Assembly: GCA_963780165.1 (NCBI GenBank) | Contig: CAWABB010000001.1 | Coordinates: 1,922,001-1,986,000, forward strand | Reading direction: 5' to 3' | DNA length: 64,000 bases | Origin: CAWABB01 sp963780165 | GTDB taxonomy: Bacteria > Bacteroidota > Ignavibacteria > UBA10030 > UBA6906 | In this document: positions 1-9,163 of the stretch, in pieces | Numbering within the stretch: the stretch's first letter is position 1 | How the letters are laid out: every line of letters begins with the position of its first letter | Translations under genes and position numbers: made by a program | The notes under the pieces: generated by a model | What the model was told of the DNA's origin: nothing | Seen by the model: only the letters and a program-made list of their open reading frames with translations | Database searches by the model: none

Positions 1-100
1 GGATGAATGTGGCCAAATCGATGTATTTTTGGGCCTTGTGCAACAGGCGATCCCATGCCTTCGTATATTGGACCTGTACCCACCATCAGGGAGAACCCCC

Positions 101-2776
101 ATGTTTTTTCGGACTGTTCTAGTATTGAGTGCCCTTATGATCTCAACTGCTCTTGCTTCAGCCCAGCTCCCGCCACTCATCGACCGGGATCTCTTCTTCG
201 GCGATCCGGAGATCTCCGGCGCCCAGCTTTCGCCCGACGGCAAGTTCATCTCGTTCTTGAAGCCGTTTCGGAACGTCCGGAACGTCTGGGTCAAGAAGGC
301 CGGCGAGCCCTTCGAGAGCGCGCGGCCGGTGACAGCCGACACCACCCGGCCCGTGATGCAGTACTTCTGGTCCCGCGACAGCAAGGTTATCCTGTACTCG
401 CAGGACAAGGGCGGCGACGAGAACTACAGGATCTACTCGGTGGACCCGACGGGAAGCGGGGACCCCGTTCCCCCCTCCCGCGACCTCACGCCCATGGAAA
501 AGGTCCGCGCACAGATCTACGACGTCCCGCGTGACACGCCCGGCGAGATCATTGTCGGCCTCAACGACCGCCGCGCCGAACTTCACGATGTGTACCGGCT
601 CAACATCCACACAGGCGAGCGGAAACTCATCCGGAAGAACGACGACAACGTTGCGGGATGGGTGACCGATCTGAAGGGCGACCTTCGCCTCGGGCTTCGG
701 ATCACAGACACCGGCGGCACCGAGTTTCTCGAGATCAATGGTGAAACGCTCAAACCCATCTATGAGGTGGGCGCCGAGGAAAGCGCATCTCCCTACCGGT
801 TCACGCCGGACGGCAAGAAGTTCTATCTCGTCACGAACAAGGGCGCTGCGGCCGATAAGATGCAGCTGGAACTCTTCGATCTGAAGACCGGACAGACATC
901 GCTCGTCGACAAGGACCCGGACAATGCGGTGGACCTGACCGACGCGCTCTTTTCGGAAGTGACCGATGAGCTGCTGGCGACGTTTTACGTGTCGGACCTC
1001 AAGCGCGTGTATCCGAAGCAGAAGAAGTTCGCGAACGACTGGGCGAAGCTCCGCGCGGCCCTGCCGGACGGGGAGCTGGGCATCACGTCGCTCACGGCGG
1101 ACGAGAACGTCTGGCTCGTCTCGGCTTCCGCCGATGTTGACCCCGGTTCGGTCTATGTGTTCGATCGTCGCACCGGGAAGGCCGAGCTGCTCTACCGGCT
1201 GCGGCCAAATCTTCCATCCGACCACCTTGCGTCTATGAAGCCGGTGACATTCACGGCGCGTGACGGCCTGCGTATTCCCGCCTATCTCACAACGCCGAAG
1301 GGCATCCCGGCGAAGAACCTCCCGGCAGTTCTCGTCGTGCACGGCGGCCCATGGGCGAGGGACTTCTGGGGATATGACAGCGAAGTCCAGTTCCTTGCCA
1401 ACCGCGGGTATGCGGTCATGAACGTGAACTTCCGGGGCTCCACGGGGTACGGGAAGAAATTCCTCAACGCGGGGAACAAGCAGTGGGGCACGGGCGCGAT
1501 GCAGCACGACCTCACCGACGCGGCGCGCTACCTGATCAGCGAAGGGATTGCTGACCCCAAGAAGGTCGCCATTTACGGAGGTTCGTACGGTGGATACGCG
1601 ACGCTCGCAGGCCTTGCGTTCACGCCCGATGTGTACGCCGCAGGAATTTCCTATGTCGGGCCGTCCAATATTCTGACGCTTCTGAATTCCATCCCGCCAT
1701 ACTGGGCCCCGATCAAGAAAATTTTCGCCGTACGCGTCGGCGACACCGAGAACGCTGAGGACGTGAAGCGCCTCGAGGCCCAGTCGCCCCTGAACTCCGC
1801 GAAGAACATCACCGCTCCCCTGCTGGTGATCCAGGGCGCGAACGATCCGCGGGTCAAGAAGGCCGAATCGGACCAGATCGTCGTGGCCATGCGGGATCTG
1901 GGGCGGAAGGTGGAATACCTCGTCGCGCCTGACGAGGGCCACGGGTTCGCCGGGAAGGAAAACCGGCTGGCAACCTATGCCGTCATCGAGCGATTCTTCA
2001 ACACGCACCTTGGGGGGCGATATCAGGAGTCGGTGTCGCCGGAGATTCAGAAGCGCATCGACGCGCTGACGGTCGACGTCGCCGCGGTTACCATGCCTGC
2101 CCGTGCTGCGGCAGCAGCAGCTCCTGCAGTCTTCGCCGGATCTCTCCTGAAGCCGGGCACGTCTTCCTACGCTTCCACGATGTCAGCCCGTGGCCAGTCG
2201 ATGAAGGTCACCACTGCGCGGACGATTCACCCGGCGGAACTGAACGGCACAAAAGTCTGGAGAATCGTCGAGGTCAGCACGTCTCCCATGGGCGAAGCGA
2301 CGGACACGCTCGACATGGACGCCGCGAGCCTGCTCCCCGTGCATCGGAGCATGAAGCAGGGACCCATGACGATTGTCATCTCCTTCGGCCCTGACGTCAT
2401 CGATGGAAAGATTGCGGGCCCCATGAACATGCCTATCAACGTAAAGAAGTCGGGAGCGGTGCTCTCGGACGGCGCGGGCGTTGAGGTGCCGCTCAGCACT
2501 GCACCGCTCGCCGACGGCTACACCGCAGGACTGAAGGTGTTCGACCTTATGGGCGGGCGCGTGAAGGACATGACCGCGCGCGTGACCGGGACGGAGAAGG
2601 TGACGACGCCCGCAGGGACGTACGATGCGTATGTGGTGGAGGTACAGCCGGTCGAGGGCGACAACGAGGGGGTGAAGCTCTGGATCGCGAAAGAGGGGCG
2701 TACGATCGTGAAGAGCGAAACAAAGATCCCGCCCGCCATGGGCGGCGGATCCGTCGTCAGCGAGCTGACAAAGTAA
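101..2776 (+). CDS. Secreted S9-family prolyl oligopeptidase-like peptidase with extra C-terminal domain
   Basis: Likely a periplasmic or secreted serine peptidase that trims oligopeptides. The protein (891 aa from the ATG at 101) starts with a signal peptide ending in ASA|Q near residue 21. A region of about 30-390 with propeller-like repeats (SPDGKFISF, FTPDGKKFY) follows, then an alpha/beta hydrolase domain. The catalytic triad is visible: Ser495 in GGSYGGY, Asp582 in GANDPR and His614 in DEGHGF. After the hydrolase, residues about 655-891 form an additional domain resembling DUF3108-type lipid/porphyrin-binding-like folds; S9 peptidases normally end near His614 plus about 40 residues. The start at 101 is preferred because it gives a clean signal peptide with an AGGGAG ribosome site upstream; an in-frame start at 29 would bury it. 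The S9 assignment is secure, the tail assignment is tentative. Confidence 0.93.
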   Translation: MFFRTVLVLSALMISTALASAQLPPLIDRDLFFGDPEISGAQLSPDGKFISFLKPFRNVRNVWVKKAGEPFESARPVTADTTRPVMQYFWSRDSKVILYSQDKGGDENYRIYSVDPTGSGDPVPPSRDLTPMEKVRAQIYDVPRDTPGEIIVGLNDRRAELHDVYRLNIHTGERKLIRKNDDNVAGWVTDLKGDLRLGLRITDTGGTEFLEINGETLKPIYEVGAEESASPYRFTPDGKKFYLVTNKGAAADKMQLELFDLKTGQTSLVDKDPDNAVDLTDALFSEVTDELLATFYVSDLKRVYPKQKKFANDWAKLRAALPDGELGITSLTADENVWLVSASADVDPGSVYVFDRRTGKAELLYRLRPNLPSDHLASMKPVTFTARDGLRIPAYLTTPKGIPAKNLPAVLVVHGGPWARDFWGYDSEVQFLANRGYAVMNVNFRGSTGYGKKFLNAGNKQWGTGAMQHDLTDAARYLISEGIADPKKVAIYGGSYGGYATLAGLAFTPDVYAAGISYVGPSNILTLLNSIPPYWAPIKKIFAVRVGDTENAEDVKRLEAQSPLNSAKNITAPLLVIQGANDPRVKKAESDQIVVAMRDLGRKVEYLVAPDEGHGFAGKENRLATYAVIERFFNTHLGGRYQESVSPEIQKRIDALTVDVAAVTMPARAAAAAAPAVFAGSLLKPGTSSYASTMSARGQSMKVTTARTIHPAELNGTKVWRIVEVSTSPMGEATDTLDMDAASLLPVHRSMKQGPMTIVISFGPDVIDGKIAGPMNMPINVKKSGAVLSDGAGVEVPLSTAPLADGYTAGLKVFDLMGGRVKDMTARVTGTEKVTTPAGTYDAYVVEVQPVEGDNEGVKLWIAKEGRTIVKSETKIPPAMGGGSVVSELTK

Positions 2777-2790
2777 GAGGGATTCAGGCG

Positions 2791-2988
2791 ATGATGAAAT
2801 TCCTGCTCTGGCTTCTCCTGCTGGTGGTGTGCTGGCCTCTGGCCCTGCTGGCGCTGGTGCTGTACCCCATCATCTGGCTGGTGATGCTCCCGTTCAGACT
2901 CATCGGCATCAGCGTGGAAGCAGTGTTCGCGCTTCTGAAGTCGATCCTGATGCTCCCTGCGCGGGTCCTCCGCGGGCCTGCGGGTTGA
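2791..2988 (+). CDS. Small hydrophobic membrane protein, unknown function
   Basis: A 65-residue protein that is almost entirely hydrophobic: one long Leu/Val/Trp-rich segment from residue 3 to about 36, then a shorter amphipathic or second membrane stretch ending in a basic tail (PARVLRG). It begins 14 bp after the S9 peptidase stop, behind an AGAGGGA ribosome-binding sequence, and ends just before a strong hairpin, so it is probably the last gene of a two-gene transcript. I do not recognise the family and infer no function beyond membrane location. The second ATG (2794) is an equally possible start. Confidence 0.6.
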   Translation: MMKFLLWLLLLVVCWPLALLALVLYPIIWLVMLPFRLIGISVEAVFALLKSILMLPARVLRGPAG

Positions 2989-2998
2989 TGCTCGGGCT

Positions 2999-3028
2999 GC
3001 CGTCCGCTGCGTTCCTGCAGCGGACGGC
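2999..3028. terminator. Hairpin between convergent genes
   Basis: A perfect 12-bp inverted repeat (GCCGTCCGCTGC and its complement) with a 6-nt loop lies between the small membrane gene (plus) and rsgA (minus), whose stop codon follows 2 bp later. Neither side has a T tract, so it may stop transcription in both directions as a stable stem, without being a textbook intrinsic terminator. Confidence 0.6.
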
Positions 3029-3030
3029 GC

Positions 3031-4095
3031 CTACTTTCTGTACCCCCGCTTGTGCCGCGCCGTCAGCTTCTTCACACGGTCCTTGTACAACGTCTGCTCC
3101 GTCTTGCTCCCGGTCCGCTCAAGAAAGGCGATTTCGCGGAGCAGCTTTCGGTAACTCTCGAATCGCTCCAGAGGAAGACGACCGTCATCGAGCGCTTGCC
3201 GCACGGCGCATTCTGGCTCTTCGTCGTGCCGGCAATCCCGGAACTTGCATTCCAGCGCGAGCGCCCCCACATCCTCGAAGGCGGCCTCAAGACCCTCCGT
3301 CCCGCCAAGCAACTGAAGCTCGCGCATCCCCGGCGTGTCAATCAACAGGCCTCGGCCCGGGAGAATGACCAGCTCGCGCCGCGTGGTCGTGTGCCTGCCC
3401 TTGTCGTCAAACCCCCGCACTTCTTTCGTGGGAAAGTAATCGGCACCCAGGAGCCGGTTGATGATCGTCGATTTTCCGACGCCGGACGATCCCAACACCG
3501 CTCCGGTGACACCCTCTGCAAGATATTCGTTGAGCCCCTCAACGCCCCGACCGTCCCGCGCCGCAAGCACGTGCACCGGAGCTCCTGCCGACACCCGCTC
3601 GACGGCAGCAACCACTTCATCGAGGTTGTTGCAGAGATCCGATTTGTTCAGGAGTACAACGGGGCGGGCACCGCTGTCGGCGGCGACGACAAGGTAACGT
3701 TCCAGCCGCCGGAGGTTCAGGGTGCTGTCGAACGCCTGGACGAGAAACACGACATCGACATTGGCGGCAACGACCTGCTCTTCGGCACGTTTCCCGGCTG
3801 CCCGCCGGGAAAACTTCGTGCGCCGGGGGAGGATGTCCACGATGACCGCGCGTCGTTCCGAGGGGACGATCCGGACTGCCACCCAGTCCCCCACAGCGGG
3901 AAGATCCTGCGGACCGCTCGCAAGATACTGCAGCCGACCGGCAAGCTCTCCCTGGACCTCGTCCTCATTGCAGTATAGCAGGTACTTGCCGGAGGTCATC
4001 TGGACGGCCACACGCGCCGGGAGGCATCCGGGTTCCGCCAGCCTTTCGAACGCGGCCGAGAAGTAGGGGGACCAGCCGAGCTCCTGGAGGTTCAC
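3031..4095 (-). CDS. rsgA: Ribosome small-subunit GTPase RsgA
   Basis: Circularly permuted GTPase that acts late in 30S subunit maturation. The 354-aa protein has an N-terminal OB-fold region (about 25-95), then GTPase motifs in the permuted order: NKSD at 150-153 (G4), the P-loop GSSGVGKST at 202-210 (G1), and DTPG at 253-256 (G3). The C-terminal zinc motif is C283, C288, H290 and C296, as in the family. Length is normal. It starts 3 bp downstream of the ABC permease gene, so it is probably co-transcribed with a sugar-transport operon, which is an unusual place for rsgA. Confidence 0.97.
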   Translation of the reverse strand: MNLQELGWSPYFSAAFERLAEPGCLPARVAVQMTSGKYLLYCNEDEVQGELAGRLQYLASGPQDLPAVGDWVAVRIVPSERRAVIVDILPRRTKFSRRAAGKRAEEQVVAANVDVVFLVQAFDSTLNLRRLERYLVVAADSGARPVVLLNKSDLCNNLDEVVAAVERVSAGAPVHVLAARDGRGVEGLNEYLAEGVTGAVLGSSGVGKSTIINRLLGADYFPTKEVRGFDDKGRHTTTRRELVILPGRGLLIDTPGMRELQLLGGTEGLEAAFEDVGALALECKFRDCRHDEEPECAVRQALDDGRLPLERFESYRKLLREIAFLERTGSKTEQTLYKDRVKKLTARHKRGYRK

Positions 4096-4098
4096 TCC

Positions 4099-5043
4099 CT
4101 ACGCTCGCGGCTGCAACCGGTTGATGAGGACGGCAGTGAGGATCAGCGCGCCGCGTACGACATGTTGCCAGTACTCGCTGATATTCAGCAACGTCATGCC
4201 GTTGAGGATCACCCCCAGAAATATCACGCCGACCATCGTTCCCCAGACCCTTCCGATGCCGCCCGTCAGGCTGGTCCCGCCGATGATGACGGCTGCAATC
4301 ACGTCCAGCTCCCACCCTTTCGCCGTCGTCGCGGTCCCTGACATGATCTCAGAGGACTGCATGACCCCGCTGAGCGCCGCAAGGCCTGACGTTGTCGCGA
4401 GCACGGTGATCTTCACGTTCGCGACATCGATGCCGCTGAGTCTGGCGGCCTCTGCGTTGCCGCCTACGGCATAGACCGATCGTCCGAATCCCGTGTGGTT
4501 CATCACCACCAGCACCACCGCAAATGCCACGAGGAACACGATCGCAGGAAACGGAATGCCGGCGAGATACCCGCCGCCGAGGAAGTTGTACCATGAAGGG
4601 AAGGGCGTCAGGGGGAATCCGTTCGTGATCAGCTCCGCTACCCCGGTCAGCCCCGTCATGAGCGCCAGAGTAGTGATGAATGTCGGCACCTGGTACTTCG
4701 TCCGCATCAGACCGCTGAACGACCCCAGAAGTGCGCCTGCCGCAATGGTCGTCATGATCGCAACCGCGATGGCCGCCCCGATCCCCATCCCCGAAAGTGC
4801 CCCCGCGATGTACGCGGTCAGGCACCCCGCGAACGCCACCATGGAGCCGACGCTCAGGTCGATCTCTCCCGCGATGATAACCATCGTCATCCCCAGCGCG
4901 ATCAGGCCCTGCATGGACACATTCCGGAGGACGTTCAGGAGGTTGTCGACGGTCAGAAACGCCGGCGCGGCGACGGCCAGGGCAGCGCACAGAGCGACGA
5001 GGATGACTTCGAGAATCGCGGCGCGGAGGAAGGTCCTGGTCAT
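4099..5043 (-). CDS. Sugar ABC transporter permease, RbsC-like
   Basis: Inner-membrane permease of the ribose/galactose type (BPD_transp_2 family). The 314-aa protein is almost wholly hydrophobic with many membrane segments. It carries the family cytoplasmic motif EIDLSVGSM near residue 60 and a conserved C-terminal part (IIGGTSLTGGIGRVWGT). Its start overlaps the end of the ATPase gene by 4 bp, so the two are translationally coupled. No periplasmic sugar-binding protein gene is nearby, so the substrate cannot be inferred; ribose, xylose, autoinducer-2 or another sugar are all possible. Confidence 0.92.
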   Translation of the reverse strand: MTRTFLRAAILEVILVALCAALAVAAPAFLTVDNLLNVLRNVSMQGLIALGMTMVIIAGEIDLSVGSMVAFAGCLTAYIAGALSGMGIGAAIAVAIMTTIAAGALLGSFSGLMRTKYQVPTFITTLALMTGLTGVAELITNGFPLTPFPSWYNFLGGGYLAGIPFPAIVFLVAFAVVLVVMNHTGFGRSVYAVGGNAEAARLSGIDVANVKITVLATTSGLAALSGVMQSSEIMSGTATTAKGWELDVIAAVIIGGTSLTGGIGRVWGTMVGVIFLGVILNGMTLLNISEYWQHVVRGALILTAVLINRLQPRA

Positions 5044-6533
5044 GCGAGGCAGCGTGCGAGTAGTTGATCCACGGTAACGTCAGCAGCGCGGAATTCATCT
5101 GTGAGCGCGCCGTGCCGCATCACCAGGATGCGGTGGCACAGATCGGGAAGCTCCTCCAGCTCGCTGGAGACCACGACAGTTCCGATCCCGCGGCGGCTGA
5201 GCGACCAGATGATGTCAAACACCTGTTGCTTCGCCTGCACATCGATCCCGCGCGTAGGCTCATCCAGAAGTATCACCGACGGCCCTACAAGCAGCCATTT
5301 CCCGAGCACGACTTTCTGCTGGTTGCCACCGCTCAGGACCGAAACCGGGGCATCTACGTCGGGCATGTCGATGCCGAGGGACTTCACGAGCGGGGCGACG
5401 GCCGTCCTCTCACGGCCCCGCGTTGTGAGGCCGCCGCGGGTGATCGTGTGCAGCGCGGCCATCACGAGGTTCTCCCGGCTGCTCAGGACCTGGATGAGGC
5501 CCTCTTCCTTCCGGTTTTCCGGCGCCAGCACGAGGCCCAGCGACTTCATCCGGGCCGGACTGTCTGGACGCAGCGCACGCCCACACAGGACGATGTCTCC
5601 GGCGGCCGGAGGATCGGCGCCAGCGATCGCGCGCAGCAGCTCGGTCCGTCCGGATCCCAGCAGGCCGGCAATGCCGACGATCTCCCCACGACGCACGGTG
5701 AACGACACGTTCGAGAACCTCCCCGGAGACGTGAGGTCCCGGACCTCGAGCAGAACTTCGCCTTCCGGGTTGACGTCTGCCGGCCGGTGCGAACGGACGA
5801 CATCTCCGAACATCATGCGGGCCATCTGTTCTGCGGACGCTTCGCGCGCCGGGATGGTGGACACAAGCCGCCCGTTTCTGAGGGCCGTCACGGTATCGGC
5901 AATCGCCTGGATTTCCTGGAGGCGGTGGGTAATGTAGAGGATAATGACCCCACGGGAGGCGAGGTCCTTGAGAAGGGCGAACAGGCGGTCGGCTTCGCCC
6001 CGCGCGAGCGCTGAGGTGGGCTCGTCCAGCAGGAGCACCTCCGGATTGTACGACATCGCACGCGCGATTTCGACGACCTGTTGGTGCGCGACGCCCAGCG
6101 CGCGCGCCGGCAGCCGGACGTTCAGACGCACATTCAACGTCTCAAGCACTCGCTCGGCATGCGCATACGTCGCATCCCAGTCGACAAGCAGGCCTCCCGT
6201 CCCCCGCCGCGTCGGGAGACGACCGAGCATGATGTTCTCCGCAAGCGTCAACTCAGGGACGAGGCTCAGTTCCTGGTGAACCGTTGCGATTCCCTGCTGG
6301 AGCGCTTCGCGCGGCGACGACAACGTGACCGACCGCCCGTTGATCCGGATGTCGCCCGACGTGGGCCACACGGCTCCGGCAAGGATCTTGACGAACGTGC
6401 TCTTGCCCGCGCCGTTCTTTCCAATGAGCGCGTGGATCCGGCCCCCGCCAAACCGCGCCGAGACATCGTCGAGGGCGACCGTCCCCGGATATTCCTTGCG
6501 CAGCGCGACGGTTTCGAGGCTGGCGACGTTCAT
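5040..6533 (-). CDS. Sugar ABC transporter ATP-binding protein, RbsA-like (double ABC)
   Basis: The 497-aa protein has two fused ABC domains, as in RbsA, MglA and XylG. Domain 1 (about 1-240) has the Walker A sequence GKNGAGKST near residue 38, a degenerate signature (LGVAHQQVVEIA) and Walker B LLLDEPTSAL. Domain 2 (about 255-497) has the altered Walker A GLLGSGRTE typical of the family, a clear LSGGNQQKV signature and ILLDEPTRGID. It energises the adjacent permease. It starts 54 bp after the M1 peptidase stop and overlaps the permease gene by 4 bp. The family is certain; the exact sugar is unknown. Confidence 0.93.
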   Translation of the reverse strand: MNVASLETVALRKEYPGTVALDDVSARFGGGRIHALIGKNGAGKSTFVKILAGAVWPTSGDIRINGRSVTLSSPREALQQGIATVHQELSLVPELTLAENIMLGRLPTRRGTGGLLVDWDATYAHAERVLETLNVRLNVRLPARALGVAHQQVVEIARAMSYNPEVLLLDEPTSALARGEADRLFALLKDLASRGVIILYITHRLQEIQAIADTVTALRNGRLVSTIPAREASAEQMARMMFGDVVRSHRPADVNPEGEVLLEVRDLTSPGRFSNVSFTVRRGEIVGIAGLLGSGRTELLRAIAGADPPAAGDIVLCGRALRPDSPARMKSLGLVLAPENRKEEGLIQVLSSRENLVMAALHTITRGGLTTRGRERTAVAPLVKSLGIDMPDVDAPVSVLSGGNQQKVVLGKWLLVGPSVILLDEPTRGIDVQAKQQVFDIIWSLSRRGIGTVVVSSELEELPDLCHRILVMRHGALTDEFRAADVTVDQLLARCLA

Positions 6534-6587
6534 TCTATGTCGGGAATGATCGTGTCATCGGGGTGCTGCTTCGCCCTCGCGCTTGCG

Positions 6588-9029
6588 TCAGTGAACTTCA
6601 CTCTGCGTGCGGGTCCTGATCGATGCAACCGCCTGCTTCGCCTCGTCCTGGAACCGGTGCTTCGGGTCGGCGGCAATCGCTTCCAGCCGGGGCAACGCAG
6701 ACTCCTCCCCGATCCTGCCGAGCGTGCGGATTGCCGTTGACTGCAGCGTCCGATCCTCTTCATCAACCATTGCCAGGACCAGTGCGGCGGCGTCGGTCTT
6801 GCCTCTGCCTGTCCGCCCCAACTGAATCAGTGAGGCATACCGCACCCAGACGGGATAGCCCCGTTGCACGCGCTTCATGGCTTCCAGGTGCGCCCTGCCT
6901 GAATCCACCCACGCAAGCGACCAGAGTGCGGCAAGCTCGACGGCATTCCGGTGTGATGGCATATCAAGGTGCCGGACAATATCCGCCTCCGCCCCTGCGG
7001 AATCGACTTTCGCCAGCGCATACAAGGCAGCGCTCACCACGCTGTAGCTGGAGTCCTTCAGGGCTTCCCGCACAGGTCCTGCGGCTCCCGCCCCCCTGAT
7101 GCGCAGGAGCGCGCTGAGCGCAGCGCTTCTTACGCCGGGAACCCGGTCCCTGAGCGCTCCGATAGCGGCAGCGCGCGCGGAATCCGTCGCCGCAGGCGAT
7201 GCCTTGGAGAGCTTCGGCAGCGCCCGCACGGCGGCATCCCGCACACCATAGAATGAATCCGAGAGCGCGATCGCGCACACCACAGGAACCGACGCGCCCA
7301 GCGAATCCCTCTCCTCGATCACCTTCAAGGCCCGGAGCCGGTCGACGGGGTTCGGCGCCCGGCGCGCCTGCACAAGCCACTCGTCCATCGATTGGTGGAT
7401 TGTGAGTTCCTTGAGGATCCAATTCCCCTTGTCGAAGATCACCATCTCGGGGCGCGACGGACACGGGAAGCTGAACGCGGTGTCCGCCGAGAGGATGGCT
7501 ACCCTGTGCGTCGTCGGGGCGCCACCAGCCCAGATCTCGATGTCGACAGGAGTCCGGAAGACGCCCGTCAGACTGTCGATCGTCTGTGTCTGCCGGACAC
7601 CCACGCTCAGCATGTCAGCAGAATCGCTCCACGTCTGCGAGACCTCGAACTTCGGGTAACCGGCGCCGTACACCCACTGCTCGAAGAACCAGTGAAGGTT
7701 GATCCCTGTGGTCTCCTCGATGCTCCGTTTCAAGTCGTTCGTTTCCACCGGCTTGTGCCGGTAGGTGGTTGCGTAGGCATGTATCGACCGCCACCACAAC
7801 TCATCCCCCAACACGAACCGCAGCATGTGCAGTACCGCAGCCGAGCGCGGGTAGAGATTCGTCCCGTACGATCCGACGCTCACGATCGGCTTGCGCCCAT
7901 CGCGCGCATCCGATTCGATGCCGGCCAGCTGCGACCTGTACACCTGGTAGTCGAGCTCGTCTCGTCCGCGCGCGTATTCGTGATACAATTCGTCAAAGTA
8001 GCTGGCGAACCCCTCGTTCAGCCAGAGGTGCCGCCAGTCGGCGCACGTCATCAGGTCGCCCCACCACTGGTGGGCCATCTCGTGCGCGATGAGACTCGTG
8101 GGAATGCCGTCGACCCGGGCGCGTGCGTCGTAGACGGTAGCGTCGTCCATCAGCGTCGTTGCCGAGGTGTTCTCCATACCGCCCACGACGAAGTTGTTGC
8201 AGAGGATCTGCGCGTACTTCTCCCACGGGTAGTCCACGCCAATCTTCTCGTTGAAGAACCGGAGGACCGCCGGTGTCTCCCGGAAGCACGCCTTCGCGTC
8301 CTCGACATGCCGCGGATACACGTAATATTCCAGCGGGACGGACTCGGCAGTCTCGCGGAGGACCGCATACTCACCCGCGGCAAGCATAATCAGGTACGAC
8401 ACGTGGGGCAGCGACTGCCGCCAATGAAATGTCTTCGTCTTTCGCGCTCTGTCGCCGCGCGTGCTCACCAGCCGTCCGTTCGAGACCGCGGTGAACTTTT
8501 CGTTGACCGTGACAATGACTTCGGAGGTGGCCATGTCGTTGGGGTAGTCGTAACATGGAAACCAGAAATGGTTATCCATGTCTTCTCCCTGTGTCCACAT
8601 CTGCCACGGCCGCGAGGGATAGGACGAGTCGGGCCCCACGAAGTAGAGCCCGCGTTGAGGGCGGCCCGAATACCGCAGCGTCACCTTCAGCGTATCGTGA
8701 AACGATGCGGGGGCGCTGAGACGAACCCGCACTCCTTTCTCCAGAAGATCGAATGGAAGATCCTGTCCCCCCAGGCGGGCGCCCTCGATCGTAAGGGCCT
8801 CGGCGTCCAGGTCGACGACGCGAAGCGCCGGCCGGAGCGGGACCAGCGTCACGGTCACTGCCCCCCGGATCGTGCGCGCGCGCTCATCGAGCGCGACCTC
8901 GATGCGGTAATGCAGAACGTCGTACGTCCGCTCCCTGCGCTCTCCGTCGTCCCTGACGGTAAACAGGCTCTGGGCGTGCATCGGGGCGGCGATGAGCATC
9001 GCGAGCAGGAGGAGGCGGATGGACAGCAT
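6588..9029 (-). CDS. Secreted M1-family metallopeptidase with C-terminal HEAT-like repeats
   Basis: Zinc aminopeptidase of the M1 (gluzincin) family, probably periplasmic. From the ATG at 9029 the protein is 813 aa with a signal peptide ending near HA|Q19. The exopeptidase motif appears as GGMEN, and the zinc site is H316-E-x-x-H320 with the third ligand at E339 (LNEGFASY). The C-terminal third, after about residue 580, has repeated helical units rich in Ala, Leu and Arg (VRDAAVRALPKLS, VRSAALSALLRI) that read as HEAT repeats. In-frame ATGs at 9047 and 9068 are alternative starts; none has a convincing ribosome site. It lies upstream of the sugar ABC genes on the same strand. Confidence 0.92.
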   Translation of the reverse strand: MLSIRLLLLAMLIAAPMHAQSLFTVRDDGERRERTYDVLHYRIEVALDERARTIRGAVTVTLVPLRPALRVVDLDAEALTIEGARLGGQDLPFDLLEKGVRVRLSAPASFHDTLKVTLRYSGRPQRGLYFVGPDSSYPSRPWQMWTQGEDMDNHFWFPCYDYPNDMATSEVIVTVNEKFTAVSNGRLVSTRGDRARKTKTFHWRQSLPHVSYLIMLAAGEYAVLRETAESVPLEYYVYPRHVEDAKACFRETPAVLRFFNEKIGVDYPWEKYAQILCNNFVVGGMENTSATTLMDDATVYDARARVDGIPTSLIAHEMAHQWWGDLMTCADWRHLWLNEGFASYFDELYHEYARGRDELDYQVYRSQLAGIESDARDGRKPIVSVGSYGTNLYPRSAAVLHMLRFVLGDELWWRSIHAYATTYRHKPVETNDLKRSIEETTGINLHWFFEQWVYGAGYPKFEVSQTWSDSADMLSVGVRQTQTIDSLTGVFRTPVDIEIWAGGAPTTHRVAILSADTAFSFPCPSRPEMVIFDKGNWILKELTIHQSMDEWLVQARRAPNPVDRLRALKVIEERDSLGASVPVVCAIALSDSFYGVRDAAVRALPKLSKASPAATDSARAAAIGALRDRVPGVRSAALSALLRIRGAGAAGPVREALKDSSYSVVSAALYALAKVDSAGAEADIVRHLDMPSHRNAVELAALWSLAWVDSGRAHLEAMKRVQRGYPVWVRYASLIQLGRTGRGKTDAAALVLAMVDEEDRTLQSTAIRTLGRIGEESALPRLEAIAADPKHRFQDEAKQAVASIRTRTQSEVH

Positions 9030-9163
9030 CGGTTGGTGCTCTGGCATTAGACGCGGGAATGGGTTCATGATACCGTCATACATTCCGAAATGCAACCGGG
9101 CGGTGCAGCCGATAAGCGAATGCCGCGATTGTGCAGCAGCCTGCATAGACGATGGCCGCGGCC

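Noticed and set aside
158..2008. A 616-residue open reading frame on the minus strand opposite the S9 peptidase gene
   Set aside because: It has Arg/Val/His-rich shadow composition with no recognisable motif, while the plus-strand gene has a full triad and signal peptide.
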